Of a DNA stretch of 34,169 bases, positions 27,377-34,169 are shown piece after piece. How positions within the stretch are numbered: the stretch's first letter is position 1; each line of letters starts with the position of its first letter. Under the pieces are notes generated by a model, which was not told where the DNA came from, did not search any database, and worked only from the letters and a program-made list of their open reading frames with translations. The position numbers were made by a program, and so were the translations under genes. This stretch comes from a virus: positions 1 to 34,169 of IMG/VR virus record IMGVR_UViG_3300002835_006980, one strand, 5' to 3'.

Positions 27377-28494
27377 TATTCCTCTTCTCTGTATTCTTTT
27401 AACAACTCTTCATTTGTAACTGTTCCGTATTTACCGCTCAGTTCATCTACGTTTATTTTGGTATTCATTTTCATGGTAATCTCCATTAATGTTTCTGTAC
27501 TTTTAAGTGATTTTATAATTTCTAAAACAACTTTATATGAATCAGCGTTAGATGCCGGTCTTCTATCTTCAATATACCCTTTCCAATTTTCGGCGGTTGA
27601 TTTTGGGATTCTAATTGATGCCCCTCTATCACCAATACCATAACTATATTTTTCAATTGATTGTGTTTCGTGTTTTCCTGTAAGTCTCAAATTATTTTCG
27701 GAACCGTAATTTTTAATATGGTCATGATGTCTTGAACCAAATGTATTGAAAATTGCTTGAAAATATTCATAACCACCAAGTGTTCTCATTCTTTCATTTG
27801 AAAAATTGGTATGCATCCCTGAACCATTCCAATCACCTTTAATTGGTTTTGGGTGTAAAATTATTTCATAGTTGTACTTTTCTGAAAGTCTATGTAAAAA
27901 ATATCTTGTCATCCATAAATCATCGGCAGCCTTCAAACTTCCTTTAGAAAAAACTTGGTATTCCCATTGTCCTAATGCGACTTCAGCATTAATACCTGTT
28001 ATTTCCATACCATACATTAAACATAACGCCATGTGTTCCTCAGCAAAACCCCTTCCAACAACATTATGTCCAACTCCACAATAATATTTTCCTTGGGGTT
28101 CTAAATGTGGGGTTTCGTGGCCTAAGATATTATTTGTTTTTGAATTTTTAATAAAATATTCTTGTTCAAAACCAAACCACAAATCTTCTTGGTTTTCAAC
28201 TTTTGACCTAATGTTTGATTCGTCGGGTGTGCCGTCTGAATTTAATACTTCACATAAAACATATACCCTGCTATTTTCTAAAGGAAAAGATTTTTGAGTA
28301 TAATATCTTATAGGTTTTAATATTTTATCTGAATTTTCTGTGTTTGCTTGATTTGTTGATGACCCATCGAAACTCCATTCTGGAAATTTGAACTCATTCA
28401 CATTTGTATTAATTTCTTCAACTTTTACTTTACTTCTAAGGTTTGGTTCTGGAGTATATCCATCTAACCATACATATTCTAAGGTTACTTTCAT
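27376..28494 (-). CDS. Glutamine synthetase, type II (GSII)-like
   Basis: The 372-residue enzyme makes glutamine from glutamate, ammonia and ATP. The length and layout fit GSII (eukaryote-like, about 350-370 residues) rather than the 470-residue bacterial GSI. Motifs are WSFDGSSTNQA at 40-50, the substrate/metal-binding FGFEQEYF at 107-114, GINAEVALGQWEYQ at 167-180, DWNGSGMHTN at 221-230, and a late RGASIRIP plus EDRRPASNADSY. All key acidic and Arg residues seem present. It is overlapped at both ends by phage-like small genes, so it is embedded in the element and not a stray host fragment. It probably supports nitrogen supply for nucleotide synthesis during infection. Confidence 0.93.
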   Translation of the reverse strand: MKVTLEYVWLDGYTPEPNLRSKVKVEEINTNVNEFKFPEWSFDGSSTNQANTENSDKILKPIRYYTQKSFPLENSRVYVLCEVLNSDGTPDESNIRSKVENQEDLWFGFEQEYFIKNSKTNNILGHETPHLEPQGKYYCGVGHNVVGRGFAEEHMALCLMYGMEITGINAEVALGQWEYQVFSKGSLKAADDLWMTRYFLHRLSEKYNYEIILHPKPIKGDWNGSGMHTNFSNERMRTLGGYEYFQAIFNTFGSRHHDHIKNYGSENNLRLTGKHETQSIEKYSYGIGDRGASIRIPKSTAENWKGYIEDRRPASNADSYKVVLEIIKSLKSTETLMEITMKMNTKINVDELSGKYGTVTNEELLKEYREEE

Positions 28495-28673
28495 TTATTT
28501 TTATTTATATATTCAATTATTGTTTTTTCATTTGCCCCATCCTTGAATAATCTGTAAACTTCTTCAGAAAACTTATCCGTTATAAAAAGTGCATCTGCTT
28601 GAAGATACTCAATTATATGATGTTGATTTTTTAAAATTTGTTCTTTGTTAAGAAATCTTTTATTAAATCCCAT
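28491..28673 (-). CDS. Small phage protein upstream of glutamine synthetase
   Basis: The 60-residue protein (NKRFLNKEQILKNQHHIIEY, then DALFITDKFSEEVYRLFKDG) looks like a short helical adapter. Proteins of the 'NKRF...I..N...Y..AD' type are common in phages without a known function. It overlaps the glutamine synthetase start by four bases and is overlapped by the upstream 42-residue gene. Confidence 0.6.
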   Translation of the reverse strand: MGFNKRFLNKEQILKNQHHIIEYLQADALFITDKFSEEVYRLFKDGANEKTIIEYINKNK

Positions 28674-28791
28674 TACTCTTTTTACTTTTTAAGTTTAACA
28701 AAAAGGTTCTCACTTGGTTTCCTAAATCTAAGTCATTGGGATACTTTTTAACCATACTTTTAATCTCTTTAATGATTTCTTTTTTCTTCAT
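28663..28791 (-). CDS. Small basic protein (42 residues)
   Basis: An ATG at 28789-28791 encodes MKKKEIIKEIKSMVKKYPND, then LDLGNQVRTFLLNLKSKKSN and GI. It overlaps the next gene by 11 bases. It is a short, Lys-rich helical protein with no recognised family. Confidence 0.5.
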   Translation of the reverse strand: MKKKEIIKEIKSMVKKYPNDLDLGNQVRTFLLNLKSKKSNGI

Positions 28792-28805
28792 ATCAATAGT
28801 ATAGT

Positions 28806-29558
28806 TTATTGAATTGTTTTTGTCAAATTAACCTTATTTATAATTTTAGATTGTTGTATAAAGTTTAACAATTTTCTTTTGGTCAAAGGAATCAATGTCT
28901 CATTGAATGGAAAATTATCGTCGTGATTTACTTTGAATAGTATAAGTTCTCTATGAACTTCTTCACTGCTTAAATTTTTAATTAAAGTTTTTTTGTTTTC
29001 AAATAACTCTGGAGTAATTTCTTGGTTTTCAATCTCACATATTTTTTTAATGTAGCATTTAACATCAGGAAAATTCTTTTTTATTTCTTTAATTACAAAT
29101 TCGTATAAGTAATTTTTTTCTTTGTTTTTAATTATAAAAAGTCCTTGTTTGCTTTCAATTTTTTTTGAGTTGTTTAGTACAGTTAATGAAATACTATCAT
29201 TCACCAACTCCCAAATTGCTTTTGCGTGGTCAAAAAAGTTTTGTAATTTCTCTGATGAATATTTGCTTATTCTATATAATTCTAAGATTTCTTGTCCAGT
29301 CATTGGTGGTATTTCTTGACTAACTAAATCTGATAATAAAATTTCTTCGTCTTTTTCTTTTAATTTTTTTGTCAATGACAAATATTGACCTTTTTGTAAT
29401 ACTAAATTTATATTAGCCAAATGAAGTGACAACAATTGAAAATTTGGATAAAGTTTAAAATCGTTTAACTCTTTTTCAATTTTTTGTAAATACCCTAATA
29501 AAATATATTGTTTGTGTTCAAAATCTACTGGCTCTTGAAATACCCAATTTGTCTCCAT
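28806..29558 (-). CDS. Hypothetical helical protein, 250 residues
   Basis: The protein is predominantly helical with charged coils (LTKKLKEKDEEILLSDLVSQ, KYSSEKLQNFFDHAKAIWEL) and a C-terminus rich in Lys/Asn. No signal peptide, membrane segment or enzymatic motif was found. It sits between the small-gene run and the acidic leader-bearing gene, 39 bases from the latter. Confidence 0.6.
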   Translation of the reverse strand: METNWVFQEPVDFEHKQYILLGYLQKIEKELNDFKLYPNFQLLSLHLANINLVLQKGQYLSLTKKLKEKDEEILLSDLVSQEIPPMTGQEILELYRISKYSSEKLQNFFDHAKAIWELVNDSISLTVLNNSKKIESKQGLFIIKNKEKNYLYEFVIKEIKKNFPDVKCYIKKICEIENQEITPELFENKKTLIKNLSSEEVHRELILFKVNHDDNFPFNETLIPLTKRKLLNFIQQSKIINKVNLTKTIQ

Positions 29559-29597
29559 GTATAAAAAATAAGAAAAATATGTTGGTCAGTAAATAAA

Positions 29598-30797
29598 TTA
29601 ATTATATCTCATTATAATAAATGTCTTTCCATTTACATCAATTTCATCGTGGTCACCGTCATAACTACCTAAAATATCCCCCCAACTATCACTATTAATT
29701 ATATAATCTATTACAGCCTCCGTATCAACATAATAAAAAATTTCATTTTTGTCGAATCCTTGGTCGTTTAAAAATGAAACAAATTCATCTTCATTATCGT
29801 CAACATAAGATTCAATTGCTGATTCTATTTCGTCTTGGTTGTAATCACCTTCTGGATTTTCTTCAACGTCTTCTATTAGTTGTGTTATATCATCAATTTC
29901 GTCTTGGATGCTATTTTCGGTTTCTTCATCTAAATCTTCATTATTTATTCTTTGTTCTAATTTTTCAATTTTTTGTTTGTATATATTTACAATTTTTTCT
30001 TGTTGTTGTGTTAAATCTTTTTTAATTCCCCAATTTTCAGGGTCATCATAAATTGATTCTGATATATAATCACTTAAAAAACCTCTAACCGACTCATTAT
30101 CTAAATGGTCTTCCCAAACCCAAGAAGCAAATGCTTCATATCCAAGTTCATCTATTCTCCCCTCGATTGAACGTCTAGCGGCACTTTCTATTTCGTCTTC
30201 ACTATATACCATCCATTCTGTGTCTCTATCATCCTCACCTAACCAAGTAAAAAAACCACCACCATAATGTGTGTATTTTTCAGGATAAATAAAATATTTG
30301 TCCTCAAGAACTTCTTCCTCACTAACGCCATCGTCATAATAAGACAATTTACGTTGATTTTCTAAATGTTCGTATAATGCCTCTGTTTGGTAGGATATTT
30401 TTTTTCCATTTTGAATATTCCAATCGTTTTTCTTTCTTAGTTCATCTAAATAATTAAGTTTTTCTTGAAGTATTTTTTGTTGTCTTATATAATATCTTTT
30501 ACTATTCCAGTCTCTAAAGTTTTTAGCCTTACTTTCATCAAAAACATCAACGTTACTATAACTAATATCTAAATTACCTTCAATTTTAGAGAGTGAATCA
30601 AGATTTTTAATTTCTTTGTCGTATTGTAAATCTAAATCACCGGTGATTATAATATCTTTATTTTTGTAATATTTTTTTAGTAATGCAACATCACTATTGA
30701 AATAGGGCAAATTTTCTTTAAAGTCTTCAGGTGAAATCCTTATAACATTTTCAATCTGTTCATAAATGACCCTTTTTATGATTTTTTCTAATGACAT
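29598..30797 (-). CDS. Large acidic leader-like protein (399 residues)
   Basis: The start MSLEKIIKRVIYEQIENVI contains Ile-Tyr-Glu at 11-13, close to the RIVRRVINE leader end of the array proteins. Residues about 50-75 (LDLQYDKEIKNLDSLSKIEG) look like one or two leucine-rich-repeat turns. The rest is exceptionally acidic: WLGEDDRDTEWMVYSEDEIE, NNEDLDEETENSIQDEIDDI and DNEDEFVSFLNDQGF. Such charge could mimic DNA or serve as a prohead scaffold-like core. Because the leader, if cleaved, would leave a heavily negative protein, packaging with or binding to host nucleoproteins is conceivable. Function is unknown. Confidence 0.65.
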   Translation of the reverse strand: MSLEKIIKRVIYEQIENVIRISPEDFKENLPYFNSDVALLKKYYKNKDIIITGDLDLQYDKEIKNLDSLSKIEGNLDISYSNVDVFDESKAKNFRDWNSKRYYIRQQKILQEKLNYLDELRKKNDWNIQNGKKISYQTEALYEHLENQRKLSYYDDGVSEEEVLEDKYFIYPEKYTHYGGGFFTWLGEDDRDTEWMVYSEDEIESAARRSIEGRIDELGYEAFASWVWEDHLDNESVRGFLSDYISESIYDDPENWGIKKDLTQQQEKIVNIYKQKIEKLEQRINNEDLDEETENSIQDEIDDITQLIEDVEENPEGDYNQDEIESAIESYVDDNEDEFVSFLNDQGFDKNEIFYYVDTEAVIDYIINSDSWGDILGSYDGDHDEIDVNGKTFIIMRYN

Positions 30798-30802
30798 ATG
30801 TT

Positions 30803-30811
30803 ATAAATATA
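30803..30811 (-). promoter_or_regulatory. TATATTTAT box abutting a start codon
   Basis: The minus-strand box lies five bases before the ATG at 30797, preceded by TTTGTAA. Confidence 0.45.
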
Positions 30812-30875
30812 TTACAAATTTAGTTTATGGCTTATATGAAAGTTTTAGTAATATTTAATTAGATATTTATACTAT

Positions 30876-31463
30876 ATGAATGCAGGAATATATAAAATAG
30901 GAAACTTAGTTGATGGTAAAACCTATATAGGTAGTTCTGTTAATGTTCATGCCAGAAAATACAAACATTTTTGGATGTTGCGTAATAATAAACACGACAA
31001 TAGTCATTTACAAAATTCATATAACAAGTTTGGTGAAGAAAACTTTACATTCGAAATTTTAGAACTATGTAATTCAATAGAATTAATTCAGTTAGAAAAT
31101 AAATATATTACAATTTTTAAATCAAACGAATCTAATTTTGGTTACAACTTAGCGACAGTTAATGAATTTAGAAGGAACACGTACAACGACGAAGTTAAAA
31201 ATAAATTGTCAAAATATAATCAAAAAAAGAATGGTAATTTTGAAAGATTTGTTTTGATTAATATTTATAATAAAAATGAGTTTGTTTTTGACAATTTAGT
31301 TGATGGAGCAAACTATTTAATTGAAAATGGGTTTGCTAAAGGAAAACATAGAAATGTTAGAATGAAATTGTCAAATTCACTTAGAGGTAAGAAAGTAAAT
31401 AATGGTTATAATGGTTCTATTAGAAAAACTTGTTATAAACATAAATTTAAAATAATAAACTAA
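30876..31463 (+). CDS. GIY-YIG homing endonuclease
   Basis: In 195 residues the nuclease domain is clear: GIYKI at 4-8, KTYIGSS at 15-21, R27 and the H31 region (KYKHFW), and the catalytic Glu74 in QLENKYI. The C-terminal part has FVLINIYNKNEFVFDNLVDG and NVRMKLSNSLRGKKVNNGY, a DNA-recognition module of NUMOD type as in Seg/I-Tev-like enzymes. It is a free-standing gene on the plus strand between two divergent/convergent blocks, typical for phage homing endonucleases. It is preceded by a GATATTTATAC box nine bases before the ATG. Confidence 0.9.
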   Translation: MNAGIYKIGNLVDGKTYIGSSVNVHARKYKHFWMLRNNKHDNSHLQNSYNKFGEENFTFEILELCNSIELIQLENKYITIFKSNESNFGYNLATVNEFRRNTYNDEVKNKLSKYNQKKNGNFERFVLINIYNKNEFVFDNLVDGANYLIENGFAKGKHRNVRMKLSNSLRGKKVNNGYNGSIRKTCYKHKFKIIN

Positions 31464-31478
31464 ATAAAAATAAAGATT

Positions 31479-31622
31479 ATGTCAGGATGCGGATGTAAAA
31501 ACAACCAAACACAAACTCAAACTCAAACACAGACTCAAACTCAAACACAGAGTCAACAAAACACACAGTCTGTTAAGAGTGCAGTTACAAAAATTGTTGA
31601 AAAGTATTACAACAAAAAATAA
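31479..31622 (+). CDS. MSGCGCK peptide with Gln-Thr repeat (47 residues)
   Basis: From the ATG at 31479 the protein reads MSGCGCKNN, then a (Gln-Thr)n tract of about nine repeats (12-bp DNA repeats of CAAACTCAAACA type), then SVKSAVTKIVEKYYNKK. The Cys-Gly-Cys start, flexible QT spacer and basic amphipathic helix suggest an anchored linker. Short Cys-rich starts of this type occur in Bacteroidota phage proteins, but I know no function. The QT tract can vary by slippage. It is between the GIY-YIG gene and a 283-residue gene. Confidence 0.6.
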   Translation: MSGCGCKNNQTQTQTQTQTQTQTQSQQNTQSVKSAVTKIVEKYYNKK

Positions 31623-31685
31623 TTACTATTTAACTAAATTTTTTTTTTACATAAGATTGTAAAAATAAAAAGTTAAATATTAATA

Positions 31686-32537
31686 ATGTCACAAATTGAA
31701 ATTAATAATCTTTTAGATGGAAAAAGATTATGCAACACACTAGCAAATATTCTTGTAAACAAATTCGAAGAAGTAACTCCTGGATGTAAGACTGAATTAA
31801 CGGTTTTTAATCACAGGAGTTTTTTCATTGTTAATGGTTTTACCACAGCCAAACAAACTGTTAATATTCTTGAAAGTTTTAGAAACTATTTAAGTGAATT
31901 TAAAGATAGTAGATATGAAACGGTTAAAGTAATTGACATTATTAATTTTGTTGATGTATTAAAAACAAACCCTATCAATTTGAATTTTAATTTTGATAAA
32001 TTATCAAAGAAAATAGAAAAAAGTCTTTTGGGGTTTGTTGATAATTTTTTTGACAGTGGTGTAAAAATTAATATAAAACTTGACTACAATAATAAAATTA
32101 TTCTTTTCAATTCTGATTCCGATAATAATGTTTTAAGTAATGTTTTAAGGTTAAATTATCCAAATTATAAATTAATTGAATTTAATTTTGAAAATTTAGA
32201 GTATCATTCTGAAAGAAAATATGGTTTATCTAATGGTATTGAGAAATACTATAGTTTTTTAGGTAATTATATTTCTAACCATATTTTTGCAAAATCACTA
32301 TCAGACAATTTAAGTTTTTCAATTTATAGTGATGAATTATATAGCAACATTGATTCAGAAAATATCATTTTTAAAATTAATAATGATAATCATGTGGTTA
32401 AAACTGAATGGATGGAATCAATGATTTTAGATGTATTTCCATTTGATGAAAAATCTTTATCTGATACTTTTGGAAATAAAAATATCGAAGAAAAAATAGA
32501 AGAGTTAGATTTACTAAACGAGATTATTTTATTCTGA
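31686..32537 (+). CDS. Hypothetical protein, 283 residues
   Basis: It starts MSQIEINNLLDGKRLCNTLA, then TELTVFNHRSFFIVNGFTTA. The fold appears mixed alpha/beta with many Asn/Asp; later parts include FSIYSDELYSNIDSENIIFK and a helical, acidic end (KIEELDLLNEIILF). I recognise no family. It is convergent with the glutaredoxin gene, overlapping by nine bases. Confidence 0.6.
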   Translation: MSQIEINNLLDGKRLCNTLANILVNKFEEVTPGCKTELTVFNHRSFFIVNGFTTAKQTVNILESFRNYLSEFKDSRYETVKVIDIINFVDVLKTNPINLNFNFDKLSKKIEKSLLGFVDNFFDSGVKINIKLDYNNKIILFNSDSDNNVLSNVLRLNYPNYKLIEFNFENLEYHSERKYGLSNGIEKYYSFLGNYISNHIFAKSLSDNLSFSIYSDELYSNIDSENIIFKINNDNHVVKTEWMESMILDVFPFDEKSLSDTFGNKNIEEKIEELDLLNEIILF

Positions 32538-32819
32538 TAAATAACTATTCGCTAAATTGAAGGCTTCTGTAATGTCTTGGTAATCATCATCAGGAGCCAA
32601 CAATTTAACGTCACTATAGTTTTCGCCAGATTTATCTAATGTCATGAATATCATTGCAGGAACAAATTCATTTTTTTTTGCACTTACAAATTCTTCATAC
32701 TCATCAGAATATTCAAAAATATCTCTATCGATAAATGCTACTTCATTATTTTGAAATAATTCTTTCAAATCTGTACAATGTGGACACCCTTTCATTGTAA
32801 ATAAAACAATAACTTTCAT
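32529..32819 (-). CDS. Glutaredoxin/thioredoxin-like protein
   Basis: The 96-residue protein has a redox motif C12-P-H-C15 in MKGCPHCTDLKELF after a first beta strand (MKVIVLF), then VAFIDRDIFEY, and a cis-Pro strand FVPAMIFM typical of thioredoxin folds. Phage glutaredoxins commonly reduce ribonucleotide reductase for dNTP supply, but none is visible in this window. The C-terminal part is acidic. Its start overlaps the stop of the upstream gene by four bases. Confidence 0.85.
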   Translation of the reverse strand: MKVIVLFTMKGCPHCTDLKELFQNNEVAFIDRDIFEYSDEYEEFVSAKKNEFVPAMIFMTLDKSGENYSDVKLLAPDDDYQDITEAFNLANSYLSE

Positions 32820-33157
32820 ATATTATCTATTGTAAAAAATTTATTTAAACCAACCAAAAGAATATCTATTCTTGATAAATCATCAGTCAGAATGTTTATT
32901 TTGTATGTTGATTCATTTTCAACTTTTTGGAAATAAATTAGTACTTGGTTTTTACTCCATCTAATAACTCCCTCTAAATAATAATGTTTTTGGTCAAATA
33001 AGGAATTGGACCATACCACAGTACCTTTTTCCATTAAAGTTGTTAATCCTTGAGAAGTTATATTTCTAGTTTTTACGGAGTTGGGTCTTATACCACTCTC
33101 AAATAAAGTATTGAAAGTATCATATACATAAGAAGGTACAAACTCGATTTTATCCAT
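32816..33157 (-). CDS. Hypothetical protein, 113 residues
   Basis: The protein (KIEFVPSYVYDTFNTLFESG, GLTTLMEKGTVVWSNSLFDQ, YLEGVIRWSKNQVLIYFQKV) has a helix-then-sheet look. No family is recognised. It is cotranscribed with the glutaredoxin. A TATATTTAT box lies ten bases upstream (33168-33176) and falls in the gap before the PcfJ-like gene. Confidence 0.55.
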   Translation of the reverse strand: MDKIEFVPSYVYDTFNTLFESGIRPNSVKTRNITSQGLTTLMEKGTVVWSNSLFDQKHYYLEGVIRWSKNQVLIYFQKVENESTYKINILTDDLSRIDILLVGLNKFFTIDNI

Positions 33158-33167
33158 AGTAAATAAA

Positions 33168-33176
33168 ATAAATATA
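33168..33176 (-). promoter_or_regulatory. TATATTTAT box
   Basis: The minus-strand box lies ten bases before the ATG at 33157. Confidence 0.4.
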
Positions 33177-33179
33177 TTA

Positions 33180-34157
33180 TTATGGAAGTAAATCTTCTAC
33201 AAAGTCCAAATGTTGATAATCTTGATGGTATAAAATATCATTTTGCCAATTCTGTAGTTCGGGAGTTGGGTAATTCCAATGTGGGGTCATTGCAATTACT
33301 TTAGTCCCATCATGTTCCAAACTTTTAAATGTTGCCTCTTGTTCCACAGTTTTACCGTTACGATACTTTTTAACCATCCTTGGTAATTTTAAAGTTCCGA
33401 GTTTGTAAAGTAAGTTAATATTTGCAAGTTGAATTTTAGCAACTTGTGAAAACTCTAATGATGGTGTTTCATTAAATCTAGTCCTTTCTTGAACATTTAA
33501 TATTTCATCTATTTTATATCTATATTCCACAGTTATTCTATCATCACCATCGGTTGAATCTTTACGAATTGAGAATATTAAACAATCCGGTCTTTCTGAA
33601 TACCCACGAACACAATTTCGTTGGTGTTGTGATTCTTTTTCATAGTCCATAGTCTTTCTTAAAAGAACAGGATAATAAGTTTCACCTTGGTGTTCAATGG
33701 GTGTTTCTAAACTATCAACATCACCATAGAATCTTTCAACTTCACCTTTTCTGTACGATTGTAAAAGACGACTAAACTCCTCATGTTCTAAATTAAAACT
33801 ACTAATGTTTGTGAATTTAAATTTAACATCTTCACCAAGATTTATTAAATCTTTTTTCATCACTAAATGGTCAATTAAAGTTCTCCATTTATAATGGTCA
33901 AAATATGGCATCAAATCTAAAATTCTATCTTTTTCTTTTGGAGTTAAAGGAACTAATGTTCTACCCAAGAAATATTGATTAAATTGTTCTTTATCTGAAT
34001 AAAAACATTCATAAGACCCGCCCATTCGATTCATTTCTATTGGCATTGTCTCATCACCATAGTATGATTCAAATACTTTGTTTTCAATTTTGTTAAACCT
34101 ATCAATTCCCAAAAGATTATATGTTAGATACAATCTATCAAAATCAATCCATTCCAT
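33180..34157 (-). CDS. PcfJ-like protein, 5' end may extend past the window
   Basis: The frame gives 325 residues from an ATG at 34155-34157 but stays open to the window edge, so the true start may lie outside. The middle resembles PcfJ-like proteins: DYEKESQHQRNCVRGY (NCVRGY at 181-186), SERPDCLIFSIRKDS, then RITVEYRYKIDEILNVQERT. In that family a His-Cys-Val-x-x-Tyr-like motif precedes a strand-rich domain; here His is replaced by Asn. PcfJ proteins occur on plasmids and phages, with unknown biochemical activity. The C-terminus is Tyr/His-rich (TPHWNYPTPELQNWQNDILY). No signal peptide is visible. Confidence 0.7.
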   Translation of the reverse strand: MEWIDFDRLYLTYNLLGIDRFNKIENKVFESYYGDETMPIEMNRMGGSYECFYSDKEQFNQYFLGRTLVPLTPKEKDRILDLMPYFDHYKWRTLIDHLVMKKDLINLGEDVKFKFTNISSFNLEHEEFSRLLQSYRKGEVERFYGDVDSLETPIEHQGETYYPVLLRKTMDYEKESQHQRNCVRGYSERPDCLIFSIRKDSTDGDDRITVEYRYKIDEILNVQERTRFNETPSLEFSQVAKIQLANINLLYKLGTLKLPRMVKKYRNGKTVEQEATFKSLEHDGTKVIAMTPHWNYPTPELQNWQNDILYHQDYQHLDFVEDLLP

Positions 34158-34169
34158 TTCATTAAAAAT

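Overview
The window looks like part of a large tailed-phage genome (or prophage-like element) whose host is a Bacteroidota bacterium, probably flavobacterium-like. The DNA is AT-rich and densely packed. Genes run mostly on the minus strand, and many start or stop codons overlap as ATGA. Gene content is phage-like: a GH19 endolysin with a peptidoglycan-binding domain, a small holin, thymidylate synthase, a DUF3310 protein, a DNA methyltransferase, HNH and GIY-YIG endonucleases, a tRNA cluster and many small uncharacterised proteins. The host inference rests on promoters with the Bacteroidota TAnnTTTG element, weak use of Shine-Dalgarno sites, typical signal peptides ending in Q, and the beginning of a type IX secretion (T9SS) sorting domain at the left edge. 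No capsid, portal or polymerase gene is visible, so 'phage' is a strong inference rather than proof.

Layout. 1-3.3 kb: a secreted cohesin/dockerin-like protein and a lysis pair (a YkuD-like protein and the GH19 endolysin). 3.3-9.3 kb: small minus-strand genes around thyA, including a protein with a 22-residue (66-bp) repeat whose conserved blocks alternate with variable blocks. 9.3-10.3 kb: a membrane-anchored GAF-like protein, a holin and another small membrane peptide. 10.3-11.9 kb: a tRNA cluster (Met, Asp, Glu, Ile and several tRNA-like genes with abnormal arms) behind a good Bacteroidota promoter. 12-19.9 kb: proteins sharing short N-terminal leaders, including a tandem cassette array at 15-18 kb, mixed with secreted plus-strand proteins that share one promoter sequence, an HNH endonuclease and more tRNAs. 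20.7-21.6 kb: about 850 nt without a credible gene, rich in hairpins and GAAA tetraloops, ending in a terminator; this is a candidate large structured non-coding RNA. 22-31 kb: a GNAT acetyltransferase and a DHH phosphoesterase (both with leaders), a methyltransferase, glutamine synthetase, an acidic leader-bearing protein and a GIY-YIG nuclease. 31-34 kb: a QT-repeat peptide, a glutaredoxin and a PcfJ-like protein.

The unifying observation is that at least a dozen otherwise unrelated proteins begin with a short leader that ends in Leu/Ile-X-Glu. This matches the known cleavage rule of the T4 prohead protease gp21 and the design of T4 capsid-targeting sequences on internal proteins. I infer that these proteins are packaged in the capsid, cleaved, and possibly injected into the host. 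In the 15-18 kb array the leader and a C-terminal P-T/A-Q-K tail are conserved, while the protein cores are unrelated. This suggests swappable cargo cassettes.
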